Assembly: GCA_022702545.1 (NCBI GenBank)
Contig: JAHRBC010000001.1
Coordinates: forward strand, 3,906,001-3,970,000
Source of the DNA: Phycomyces nitens
Lineage: Eukaryota; Mucoromycota; Mucoromycetes; Mucorales; Phycomycetaceae
DNA length: 64,000 bases
Direction: 5' to 3'
Shown: positions 31,898 to 43,259 of the stretch, piece after piece
Position numbering within the stretch: the first letter of the stretch is position 1
Layout of the letters: each line of letters starts with the position of its first letter
Notes under the pieces: model-generated
The model's input: the letters and a program-made list of their open reading frames with translations, nothing else
Database searches by the model: none
Told to the model about the DNA's origin: nothing
Translations under genes and position numbers: made by a program

Positions 31898-32221
31898 TGT
31901 CAAGTCTCGACTGGGTGTATCTTGCTAATGCTTGACTTAGATGAGTTTTGCAATAGATCACCACCAACTAGGATGTTTAGGATAAATAGGAATATAGAGA
32001 ATTGAATCCTTTTTTATTGATACAAATCGTTGTAGTATTTATACAGATTTTATAAGTGAAACTATCTAAACTAATTACTTTTTACTCAAGACACATTGGT
32101 TATCTCTTTATGAGAGGCGATGAGAATATGTCTTGGTTTTACAAAAAGGGGAACCAATCGGTATAACCTTGAAGACATATGTTAAAAGCATTACCGATTG
32201 GGTACCTGATTATCTGGGTTA
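31898..32221 (-). repeat. G2 3' LTR, outer piece
   Basis: Starts TGTCAAGTCTCGACTGGG and runs to the TTA duplicated by insertion of element C; the inner piece is 38726-38749. Confidence 0.9.
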
Positions 32222-32253
32222 CACTGGAAAAATGGGTCTGAATACTCATGTGT
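32222..32253 (+). repeat. Left TIR of transposon C
   Basis: 32 bp, perfect inverse of 38691-38722. Confidence 0.97.
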
Positions 32254-32748
32254 AAAAGTGCGGTTACTAAGGGGTAAAATTAAGATTTATTAGATACGCT
32301 GTATGGGTTTCTGTATGTGCCAAAGCCAAGTTTTACACAATGAGTTATGACCTGGTTTCTGCATGAGTATTTACTTCATGGGCTGACCAAGTGGGGGTTG
32401 TTAGTATGAGCGGGTCATTAATTTGACCTGATGTACAGAATAAAAGTCTATTTGAAACCAAGTTTCGTTGTTGTACACTCTTTATATAAGAGGAAAGTTG
32501 AAAGCAAAAGAACCTCTTGACATGATTAAAATCCGATTATACTCAGGTGGATTGAAGGCTTTCTTAATTTTTAACCAATATTTGAAGGCTATTACTGTGT
32601 AATCAAGCATTGAATGCTCCCCCATTATTTTATATCCCGTACTTATTAGGTTGTTTATGGTTTATATTTGTGTTTATTGGAAAGAATAGAATGGTTCTAT
32701 ACACGAGTTCTAATACTATTACTGTCTATCCTTGCTGCTTCTACCGGC
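32254..32748. other. Left subterminal region of transposon C, no gene seen
   Basis: AT-rich; the right part (from about 32585) aligns with 15830-15990 of element B. No gene or RNA recognised. Confidence 0.5.
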
Positions 32749-33733
32749 CTACTTGATACTACTTGGATTGGGTGCTTCTCTACTGAACAATACCTGAAAA
32801 TAAGGTCCGACGGCGATTTGGGTGGTTGCGGTAGTGTTCTGATATAATAAAAGTTATATTAGTGACATATATTCAAAAGTGCGGGTGCTATTCAAGATGC
32901 GAGGTATATTATACTTACATTGTAAGGGATGGACAAGAATGGACAAAGAGGGGCTGAGTTGTGCGGCATGGCATCTTGTATGATTAGGTTGACTAGAGAT
33001 GGGGTAAAATAAATTATTACAGGTGAATTGAGTGATAAAATAATTAATTTACATACCAGAAGCAGAGTTGGCGATTATAGTAGAGGGATGGTATATGGCG
33101 GCCAACAATAGCTTCTTATTAAGAGTATAAAAAATTATTAGTAAATAGCCAGAATAATATTTTGAAAAGCACAAAGACCAAGAAACGGCATTACCATTAT
33201 GATAACCAGTCGTAGATGATGAGGGAGGCAGATGAGGTAGACAGTGATGGCGGCGGCCTATTGTAGAATAAGAAACGTTAGAAAAGAAAATTATTATTTT
33301 TTTGACACAAAAAGATTTTTTTACCATAGCACCAATGACGATACCATATAATAGACCATGCCAGTAGAGGAGGTCTATAAGATCAAAAGAGATAGTCAGA
33401 ATAAATATATAAAAAAGTATAAAAGCTAAAAGACAGCATTACCATTATGATGACAGTTGTAGATGATAGAAGACGCAGATGGGGTATAGGGTGATTGATG
33501 GTGGCGGCCTATAGGAGAATAAGAAGCATTAGAGAAAAAAAGTTTGACACGAAAATATTTTTTTACACTGGGACTGATGACGTTATCATATAATAGGCTA
33601 TGAAAGTGGAAGAGGTCTATAAAATAGAAAGAGAGAATCAGAATAATTTGCAAGATGGCACCGGCACATTTAACTGACCATGATTAGTTTGGAGGAGCAA
33701 TGCAGGCAGGATGTATTGGAATGAGTGCGTGTT
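32749..33733 (-). CDS. Gene 3 (micro-exon gene) of transposon C, two exon-pair cassettes
   Basis: Exons in transcript order: 33652 to about 33733, 33567-33616 (b), 33443-33508 (a), 33325-33374 (b), 33195-33257 (a), 33057-33114, 32919-32974 and 32749-32838 ending in TAG. Donors and acceptors are canonical except a GC donor after exon 1. The last four exons join in one open frame: AAAITVYLICLPHHLRLVII, KLLLAAIYHPSTIIANSAS, AMPHNSAPLCPFLSIPYN and NTTATTQIAVGPYFQVLF. The B copy differs in the last exon mostly at third codon positions. One base appears missing in exon 33443-33508, and the ATG of B's first exon is ACG here, so the start is unresolved and the gene may be broken. Function unknown. 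Confidence 0.55.
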
Positions 33734-34151
33734 TATAAAGAAGCTGCCAATTTTTTAGTCTAAAGAGGTGTAAAAAAAGAAAGAGAAAATAGGCGCGGAT
33801 ATAAGGAAACAAGAGAAAGGAAAAAAGGCTAAAAGAAAAAAATACAAGGATATATAATTTGAAACAGAGACAGAATAGGTGTAATGGATAGAGTCCAAAA
33901 GCAATAATGGTGCCGTTCATTAATGTGTACAAGAAGTCTTTTTAGATTTATAAATAAAGCTGTCTTTACTAATATATAATCTGTATTTTATATTATTAAA
34001 TCCTTTTGACCAACTTGTTCACTCTTCCCACTCAAATCCAATTTTTCTATCTATCTGTCTCTTGTGCGTTTTAAGTAAAAGATATGTTTAAACTTAAAGT
34101 AGTAAACGAGTATTAAATATTGTGTATTTTTGATATAATTTATAATAGAAA
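33734..34151. promoter_or_regulatory. Divergent promoter region between gene 3 and gene 1 of transposon C
   Basis: Head-to-head intergenic region of about 400 bp. It aligns with 17660-18075 in its gene 3 half. No specific element recognised. Confidence 0.4.
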
Positions 34152-35266
34152 ATGTCAAACCAAAGAAGGAATATTGCTCCACGACCTGCTGACGACGATG
34201 TCAATATGCAGACGGTCATCACGAATCTCCAAGAGGATCTTGCCTCAATTAGAGGCGACATGACCACGATGAACAGAAGAATGGGGACTCTTATTGAGTC
34301 CAACCTCACTGTCATTGCTGCCACAAGTATTGTGGCTCCAGTACCTGTTCTTGCCTCTGTTGCTGCCCCAACTGCCGAGGCCACAAATGAATCGATGTCT
34401 GATGCAAAGAAACGTGTGTTTGTAGGTGTCACCAGATATAATATCCTATCAACTAAATTCTTATTTTGATCAAACAGAAAGATATTCGTGAATATTTGTG
34501 GCAGCCAAAGTTGAGGTCAAGGGCGTTGGTTGACATCCAGGCAAATAACAACAAGCCAAGGTGGGATGTCCATACTCACTTTGACGAGAGTCCCAACAAG
34601 GAGCTGGTAGAACGTCTACTGGCTTACCTTGGGCCAAATTTTGTTGGCTCGCCCTTGAGAAGAAGTGACATTCGAGAGAAAGTCTACAGAAACTTCTGTA
34701 GCCGTCGTCAGGAGCAGAGAAAGTCTTCTGAGAAGAAGGCAGTCTCCAACGCTCGTTCGAGAAGGGCAAACCGTGAAAAAGATGTAGGTTGTATACTATT
34801 CAAACTAGAGACAAATATTAATGAATACATGTTGGATATTTGTTAGCATTTCGAACGTCGCATGACTGCCTTTCTCAAACATAAGGAGGCCATTGAGCAG
34901 GCAATGGGGCAAGTTTGTTCTGGTCTGCTTCAGAAAGAAGCAATGTCTGAAGGAGAATCAGACAACGATACTTCAAAGACTCTTGGCAAGCATCGGGTCT
35001 CCGTTTATTGCCCAAGCTGGAGAAGCGATGAGGTAAATTATTCTGTAAACAATATATAATAATATATTTATTAAGATATCATTTTTGAAATATTAACAAA
35101 TGCTATTTAGTTCAACCGGTTTATTGAAATCGTTGACTCATTCGTTTCTCTTGACTTGGGGATGAATGCTCATCAGATGCTGTCAAGAGATCTCAAAGGA
35201 GTCAGAGACTTAGCAGTCCCTGGTGACTTGGCCGCCCGTCTGCCTCCTTGGGTCATAAGAAATTAA
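34152..35266 (+). CDS. Gene 1 of transposon C: coiled-coil putative accessory transposition protein
   Basis: Exons 34152-34421, 34478-34783, 34847-35032 and 35111-35266, all phase 0, about 305 residues. Exon 1 is shorter than in A and B but has the same start (MSNQRRNIAPRP), coiled coil (VITNLQEDLASIRGDMTTM) and Ala/Val/Pro linker. Exon 2 has NNNKPRWDVHTHFDESPNKE and NARSRRANREKD; exon 3 has EGESDND and CPSWRSDE; exon 4 starts FNRFIEIVDSF and ends WVIRN. Exons 2 and 3 keep exactly 306 and 186 nt across A, B and C although the proteins have diverged a lot, which argues for selection on a working protein. No stop or frameshift is visible. Confidence 0.8.
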
Positions 35267-35398
35267 ATAAAAAATAAATAAAAAACAATTGTTTTATTTT
35301 ACTCTTGCTTACGTATTTAATCCCAAAGACATGTTTAAAGGCAATGAATGTTTTGTTTTGTTCTTTTTAAAAGAAACAAGTATTTATTTATTAATGCT

Positions 35399-38300
35399 TT
35401 AAGCATACATCTTTTTTGGTAAAGGAATGACCAGCATCTTCACATTAACACCAGACACCAGCTCAGCAGTCGCGACTTCCAAAAGAATACGATGTACTGG
35501 CAATATACAATGATAATCATCTGGAGAGAAACTTGGCGAGCAGACCTCAACTCCTTTGTATTCACGTGTTCTACTTGGCATGTTGATGAGCCATCTCACG
35601 AAAGCAAAGACATGAGTGGAATTTTTTCCGATTGATGAACAACTGAGCTTGTGGAGGAACAAGTACTGAATTTGTCCTGTGTATGCTCGTGGAGGATCAC
35701 CAACTCTACCCAGGAATAGTGCTTGAATGAATGACCCACAGTCTACGGAACCATTTTTGCCTTTATACGTCTGGCCGAGAAGATTGATAGATTTTATCTT
35801 TGTGATATGATTATCAACAAAGATACCTGAAGATGTTGCCTGATGATAATGCTGAAGACTTGGTATACCATACGATAGCCGATAGTACTCCAACAACTGG
35901 AGATAATCTGTATCATCCATTACAGATGGCTTTCTCACCAAGAGAGGGAAGGCAGAGAGAGGAAGGGGCTCATTTCCCTTTATCGGAAATTCAGGCTTTA
36001 AAGATGCACGCACAAATAGCTGAAGTATAAATGGCGTGTGTGAAAGAGGGGCAGAGGAGGAGGTGGCAGTTGTGGATGATGATGTGAGTTTTGACAGAAG
36101 AGGACGGAAAGAAGCTTGGTTCGGACAGGAGAGCATTTTTTGTACGTAGTCGCCCTTGTACATGTCTTCAACAAAAGTCTTCATGAATGTGGACTCAAAT
36201 CCATCTCTTCTGTTGGTGTCGATCTTCTTCAACAGGCCATTGTACCTCTCGAACCCAAACAGCCAATAACCATACACAGGTCCAAAATCACGAATGGTTT
36301 CGCGAAGATGGATGTGCAGGTGCATGTTGCAGGTGAGAGTGGGAGCAGGATACAATTCTTCGCATTTCTGACAGAATCTTTCCAAATGGGCATGGGCGTC
36401 GTCAAGGTCATCAAATGTGATTGTTGGTGTTGCAAGGAGACGGCAAGCATCAACAAAGTCGATCCAATTCTTGAACTTATCCAGAGGAAGAACATCTCTG
36501 AGCAGCACAGGAGAATACACCAACACCCAGGATTTCCATTCATCAGCCTTCATATATGGAAATCCTCTACTGATCTTCGTCTTCAAAATGGTGTAGTCAG
36601 TTGGCACCACCATTGATTCGGCCATTACTTGCATAGAAGCCAGCTTCCTATCCATGATTAGACCACTAGTAGTCCACGTCTCGACCATCCTCTTGGCTGT
36701 ACCCAAGAATAGGTTATGCATGGGATCAATGATCGTTCCACGTACTAGATCAAAGTATCCAAGGCGATGGAGTTGCGACCATTGAACACCATTTTCGACC
36801 TCCAACTCATGCCTTTCTGAGGGCGTACTTGCACTCTTCCACACCTCAGCATGCAAACGGTTCTCCACACCACGACGACGACGCCACCCAGACTCATTGA
36901 ACCCACGGAAGTCCACACTGCTTGTCCCAGGAAGACGAGAAAATTTGCGACAACACTTGTAACAGGCGTTTGTGCTGTTATGGGACGTGAATCCACTTGT
37001 CTTTCTGGCTGCAGGGATGTCACATGCTACCATGAACAAAGCTGCACAGACGGTTGCTCCAGAAATGCATTCAAAGGTTGGGATAGTCATTCCCACGTAC
37101 AGTTGTTCCAACTCATCAACCAAAGGCTTGAGATAATGGTTAATCTCTTCGGACTTTGGCTCCTTTGGCCCAGGCATGAGTCCAACAAGGATAGTGTTCT
37201 CTGCCTTAAACCACTCCTCACGAGGCAAGTTGTTAACCACCAAGTAAATGGCCCCACAAGAGTATGTGACCCTGTCAAAGGGCTGGAACCAATCAATGTT
37301 CAACGTCAACATCAAAGAACGAGGATGGGCAACAAAAGATTCACCACTGATGTCTTTCAACTCCTTCCACATAACACCGTCAAAGATGTCGCACATTGTA
37401 TCCATGATCTTGAGCTCCTGATTCCAGTGTTGAATGCTTGCTTCAAAATCAGGGCGAAGGAAAAGAATTTTCAAGGCATGCTTCAATGACTGGTATTGGA
37501 ACACGCGCTTGGGAACCAATGCTCCAGACGATGTAACCTTGGTCAACTTGCAGTTGCAGGTCAGACGTGCACCAACTTTTGTGAAAACACAGTGAGGGGG
37601 GACAGACTGGTTTTCTTCATAAACTGCGTGGCAATCAGGACAGGCTACGAATCTCCTGATACCGTTGGAAATCGCAGAATATCCTGTCATTCTTTGCAGA
37701 CCAAGAAGACTGGATGGGAGCTGGAAATCCTGCTCGTAAATCGTCAAGAGTGTGTTGATGAACTCGATCAAGACAACAGCACCCTTGTTGACCACATAGC
37801 GGGATGCAAAGAGGACAACAAAAACGGCAATAAACCTGTGCACAGGATTTTCAGGCATATTGGGGGTTGGGAAAGGGTCTATTTTAAAATCGAAAAAATT
37901 AATATTCAATTCTTTTCAGGCTTTTTTCTTTGCTGCTTTCTCTTTGCTTTTGGCTATGCAACACGCACCTTCACTGTCGAATTCCTCAACCTCAATCTCA
38001 ACTTCATCTTCGCCTTCATCTTCTTCATCATCGCTTTCGTCATCGCGTTTGCCATCGGCATTGGCCTCATTAGCAACTGAATCGCCCTCATCCAGCATTA
38101 CATCGGCATCCCAAAAGGTGAGTTGGTCTGACCGTCCAATACATCCGAGGGTCCAGACTGTTGAGTAGAAATGACCGCTTATAGAATATAATAGTTTCTT
38201 AGTCTCTACTTTTTTTCAAATAAACTTTTCTTACATTGAATATCAATATCCATGTCTGCTTGAGTGTCTGTGTTTCATACCGCCAAAATTATTATACAAT

Positions 38301-38478
38301 ACATAAAAATAAACACTGAAATTATCATACCAATCTCATTTGAGTTGCTCTGTTCAATTCTTGCTCTCTTGCTATGATGCTGAGCAGTTCGGCTTGCTAC
38401 CAATGTGTAGCCTTGGCCATTGTTGTTGCATCTATTGCAATAGCACTTGGTGTTGTAAAAAGTATTTGAAGATGACAT
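35399..38478 (-). CDS. Gene 2 of transposon C: CACTA/Tnp2-like transposase
   Basis: Exons 38331-38478, 38235-38255 (21 nt), 37969-38177 and 35399-37878, about 950 residues. Exon 1 has MSSSNTFYNTKCYCNRCN (CxCxxC) then AQHHSKRAR. The 21-nt exon encodes MDIDIQ. Exon 3 is strongly acidic (DDESDDEEDEGEDEVEIE) and needs one extra base in the A-run at 38113-38116 to stay in frame. The main exon is open throughout and has MPENPVHRFIA, LMLTLNIDWFQPFDR, VGLMPGPKEPKSEEI, VACDIPAARKTSGF, CYKCCRKF, IDPMHNLFLGTAKRM, FGPVYGYWLFGFERYNGLL and the shared C-terminus LPVHRILLEVATAE. It is the best candidate in the window for an active transposase for the A/B/C family. Confidence 0.88.
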
Positions 38479-38690
38479 TGTGTTTGTGTTTATAATGTTA
38501 AAACAAAAAGGAAACGAGTGTTACATATACTTTATTTATTAATATTTTATAGTGGTAAAAAAGCAACGTTGTTTTATTCTTTTTAATCAAGCCAATGGGG
38601 TCAAGCAAAAGAACGTTTTTAATCAGAACACAAAAAAAGGTGTTGAGCTGCAAATTTGCCCTAATTTTCCTCAGGTAGACAGCTTTGCTC

Positions 38691-38722
38691 ACACATGAGT
38701 ATTCAGACCCATTTTTCCAGTG
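38691..38722 (-). repeat. Right TIR of transposon C
   Basis: 32 bp, perfect inverse of 32222-32253. Confidence 0.97.
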
Positions 38723-38725
38723 TTA

Positions 38726-38749
38726 TTATTCGCTATGTCAACTCTGACA
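38726..38749 (-). repeat. G2 3' LTR, inner piece with adjoining polypurine tract
   Basis: Ends CAACTCTGACA; the following TTACCCCCCTCCTGGC (beginning at 38750 after one shared base) is the polypurine tract read on the other strand. Confidence 0.85.
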
Positions 38750-39779
38750 TTACCCCCCTCCTGGCTTTGTGATCGTCCTCGAGCACTATCATCGGAAGAT
38801 GGGGATATGGGATCAACAGCATCGTTGGGGACATCGGAATTGGTAAGGCGCATGGCAGCACGCCAAGCGGCATGAGAAGCAGTGGGATCATACCAGGGCG
38901 TATCAGAGACATCACCACGAATGGGATAGAGGCGGTCAACATGGACCCAAGATGCGAGGGGCTCACCACTAAGGGTTTCCAACTGGTAGGTGCCATACTC
39001 CGTGTTCTTGTTGACGACAATGAATGGACCCTTGAACTTGGGCTCCAAACCAAAACGACCTTCATGAGTGAGCTTGACATGGTCGCCTAGCTCAAAAGAA
39101 ATGGCTTTCATGGCTGCATCCCATCGGACCTTGTCCTTGTCACTGGCGAGAGACAACCGGAGTTCTGCAACAAGGTGAGCATCATCAAGTTTCTCCAATT
39201 CTTGAGCTCGAGCCTCCGCAAAATCGCGCAGGTCTTCGGAAACGGCCTTGTCAATATACGGTTCCATGGTGTCACCAGGCAAGACAGGATTGCGGCCATA
39301 TGTCAAGAAAAAGGGGCTAAACCCGGTGGTGGAATGCATGTGGATGCGACAGGCCCAAATGGCAGCAGGTATGAACATGTCCCAGCGATGGATGGCCCTA
39401 CACTACGGCGAGAGGAGTGGGAACAGCTACCGAAACGGTAACATAACTGCCGTTTTTTCTGATTTTAGACTGCTTTTTCTCCGCAGATTGTGGTTGAAAG
39501 GTAATATCATTGATCCCGATTCATAAAAGTCGCATGGAATCTCTTTTCCTCTGGCAATGAGGTAGTTGTAGTACCATAGAAAGGGCTCGTAAAATTTTAG
39601 GTAACGTTGTTTATTGAAATGAGCATTTTATTTGGTGTTGAAGATGTTGCGCATTCTTGAGAAAAATAATTTTTGTCCTGTGTGAACGAAACGGTAACAT
39701 AACTACCGTTTTTTGAAACCGAATTTTTGTTTTTGACATTATTAGCTGCTTTATTTTATTTGGTGTCCGTATAATAATA

Positions 39780-42750
39780 TAAAGAAGTATAGAGAGGGCA
39801 TTATAAAGAATGAATTATAGAATAGAGAGGCTACTCATGGTGACGCGTCAATTATTCTTGAATATGTAGTACAGTGCAATAAAATAGAATTATTTCCGTC
39901 TGGTAGGTATTGATTGAGTCGTTGATGTTGGACGTCATCTACATTAACAACTGCAAATGTCGGTTGTAGTATATAGCCCGTTGTACAAAGTACGGGCTGC
40001 TACTTTATTTCTGCTACATACAAGTCATCGTTTGCAATGCCGTGCTCCTTCATGAGTTTTTTCTAAAGTAACAAAGTATTTACTAGAGTCTTAATCTCTA
40101 TACTAAAAGTAGAGATGAACAATACTAATGAGCTGGTTTTCATTAGTTATATTGTGATTACTAGGTAAGCATGTACAAATAGCAAGTGATTCTTACTTTG
40201 TGTTTTTACTAATACTATATTTATTTTCTACAAGGACAAGGGGGTGTTGGGTGGTGATTGTTGGTGCTAATCTTGCCGATTGGGTATTTAAATGAAGAAT
40301 GCAAAGTTGAATCCGTCCAATGATGGACATTAACAATGACAGTGGAAAAATCAACCTCCATAGCATTCAAATCAGTATGTCACAGGTAATAACTAAACAG
40401 AACTTCATTTATACTATTCTTATGCCATGTATAACATTAATATTTAAATAGAAAAATTGACTGAAAAGCTTACACAGTTGGTCACCACTTCTCCCATTGA
40501 AAATATCCCAAAAACGAGCTTTAGTATATGTATGTGGTTACAAAAGTTTAATATTATGATACATACTCATTGCTATATTGATATAGCCGCGAATTTCAAA
40601 GTATCTAATGAGCTTATCCAGTTTACTTATAATTCTCTCTATGAATTGAGTGGAACAGCTTTGTAATGGGCCTCGGCGATTTATTATATGAAAAAAGGTG
40701 TGTCAGGTAATTTTGAATAGTTTATAAGAGACCGAGATATAGTCTTGCTATAAACTTGTTGGGAAAGTAAGTTGCGCAGATTCTTAAAGTGTATCTTATG
40801 GAAAAGGTAATAATCGATTGTAACAACAATAAAATACTATACTATGATTTAACTTGTGTTTTTATTTTATCTGGCAATGCAAAAGTTATATTAAGATACA
40901 AGGGCCATTCCTTTGTTCACAATGTAAAGGATATGGTTATTATCCATGCTTGGCAAGTATCGGACAGCAAGCTATTTTATTAATATTTTTACCAAAAACC
41001 TTTGCAGTCAAATGAAAATTAATCAACCCAAAGGGACATTCAAAAGTCAATAGTTTGTTAAAGTGTTTGGTTTGTATATATTTTTCATTTATTATAAATG
41101 GATATTTGGTATAAAAAGGGATCTATTGGACAAATACCTTGATTAGCTTGGTAAGTTAGCAATTGATACAAGTGGTGGTCTCAAAGAAAAGAGTAAACTT
41201 CATTTACATAATATGCTTTATCATTAAGATCAAAAAATACGGCACAAGAGAACCCTAGAGAATAACCTTTGTTTTTATTAATATTTTTCTCAAACCATCC
41301 TTTGACTATGAATCGCGGCATCAACTAAAAGCATGGTCTTATATTATCAAACACTATTTAATTGACGAGAACACTATCCTATGGCCATAAAATAATATAA
41401 TGGTCTATCTCAGAATCAATATAAATATTATAGAATGCTGTGCACCAAAAGACTTGGAAAAGGCTTTACAATCAATAACCAAGCTCATAAATAAATAATA
41501 GAGAATAATAAAGTAAGTTGACTCTTTAATATATGTTTTGAATACACATTATAGTTAATACAATATTATTTATCACAATATAGCAGCAAAGTGCAAGTCG
41601 TTCTTTTCTTTTTTGAAGATGAGATGTTGCAACTTGGTGATGGCGTCGAATTAGCAATCATGACAGATGTGCAACGGGTGATTGCTTTGTTGATCATCTA
41701 TTGCTAATCTAATGCCAATATAATATTTCTACTCTTTAATATAGCTCTATACCGCCAAAAACGAGTATTGTGTAAGTGCTAAGCAATAAAACAAGGGTTT
41801 AAGATTGTTCTTTTAGGCAACTCTTATTGGCCCCGTTGCATTTTTAGCATATGCTTAGTGTGCTTTCTTTTTTCTTTTTCTTTTTGCTTCTCTTGTCTTG
41901 TCTTTGCAATGACTCTTTGAATTAAAACCAAATGAGCCTCCTTCATGTAAGATTGGCACGGTTATAAACACCTGATTGACATCCCGATTGAACCATCTTT
42001 AGTTCAATTACCTTTGATTTAGGAATGAAATGCAGCTTGCTCTTTTTTCCCCCAGAAACAAAAGAGCGAAAACTTTTTACGGCTATATTACAATACGGTT
42101 TGTCCTTTTTACACTTGGCAATCTCTGTAAGATATACACTTTTCTTTTCTAATGAGCTGATTACTCTGTTTGCTACAATGAGATTCGAATCAGTTTTGAA
42201 TCATATGATTTGAATATGCCAAAGTTGATTTTCTATGGTAAGACGATTGTCTAATAATTATATTATTCTTCAACTAATTTTTCAGTACATATTCTATTGA
42301 CCTCCTATTACATATAGTGTTTATTTCTGGAGATCCCTTTCAGTATAATCATTCAAAACAAGAGGCATGGTATAGTAATTGACAAGCATAATATATACTT
42401 GTAAGCAATACAAAATAATGTACTAGGTTTATATGATCGCTTCTTTTTCTAATCACAATGAATTTTTAGCAATTGATGAATGCTAAGGATCATCTAATGT
42501 ATATAAACGTAGTATTATTATGCGTGTATAGCTTATAACAAAGGTTTGTACTATATATGTTTTATAATATTAAATAGCATTAGTTTTAAGTATTTTTCTA
42601 TAATAATTGTGTGCAAAATACGGTATGAATTAAATCAAGACATTCTATAATAAAGAATAAACCATTCTTTCAAAAGAATGGTTGTAAAAGAATAGCAGAA
42701 CCCATTATCAAATAGAGTACTATAAAAGAGAGGTTATAGTGTATAACGGA
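39780..42750. other. Interior of element D, decayed
   Basis: Mostly AT-rich. Short frames at 40457-40666 (MTEKLTQLVTTSPIENI) and 40789-40983 (MYLMEKVIIDCNNNKILYY) recur in element E because the two copies are close relatives; I see no domain and do not call them genes. 41500-42600 resembles the interior of CACTA copy 1. Confidence 0.5.
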
Positions 42751-42759
42751 AGCATTTTT

Positions 42760-43259
42760 GGTTGGATAAAAAAACGGTAGTTATGTTACCAAAACGGTAG
42801 CTACTACCAAACTCACCTTACACAGGGTCATATCCACCGTTTTGCCCCACCAAACAAACGGTAGCAATGTTACCAAAACGGCAGATATCTACCGTATTTT
42901 TAGTGAAGAAAAACAGTAGTTATGTTACCAAAACGGTAGTTATCTGCCGATTTTTTATTAGCAAAAAACGGTAGCTACTACCAAACTCGCCTTACACAGG
43001 GTCATATCCACCGTTTTGCCCCACCAAACAAACGGTAGCAATGTTACCAAAACGGCAGATAACTACCGTTTTTTTAGTGAAGAAAAACAGTAGTTATGTG
43101 ACCAAAACGGTAGTTATCTGCTGATTTTCACCACTATAAAAATGGTAGCTACTACCAAATTCGCCTTACACAGGGTCATATCCACCGTTTTGCCCCACCA
43201 AAAAAACGGTAGTTATGTGACCAAAATGGTAGATAACTGCCGATTTCTTAGCCGTAGTG
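42760..43259. repeat. Right subterminal array of element D, period 174 bp
   Basis: Nearly three units; CTACTACCAAA starts at 42801, 42975 and 43149, exactly 174 bp apart. Each unit carries ACGGTAG motifs in both orientations plus CACAGGGTCATATCCACCG. Likely binding sites for a transposition protein. Confidence 0.85.

Larger units (their letters stand above)
32222..38722. mobile_element. CACTG-family DNA transposon C, the most intact copy
   Basis: 6.5 kb with perfect 32-bp terminal inverted repeats (32222-32253 and 38691-38722) beginning CACTGGAAAAATGGGTCTGA, and a perfect TTA duplication (32219-32221 and 38723-38725). It contains gene 3 (-), gene 1 (+) and gene 2 (-). It was inserted into the 3' LTR of G2; the undisturbed LTR sequence at 63491-63543 confirms the empty site. 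Confidence 0.95.
39401..43259. mobile_element. CACTA transposon D, non-autonomous
   Basis: Starts CACTACGGCGAGAGG and ends GCCGTAGTG. Comparison with intact G4 shows insertion in the integrase gene with a 3-bp duplication, CCA on the right and a mutated CTA on the left. The left 2.1 kb is about 95% identical to element E (48160-50371). It keeps traces of the transposase C-terminus near 39900-40330 (compare 7880-8280), but no usable frame. Confidence 0.88.

Noticed and set aside
40457..40983. Short frames in CACTA element D conserved in element E (49217-49743)
   Set aside because: D and E are recent relatives at about 95% identity, so conservation says nothing about coding; no start context, intron or domain supports a gene.
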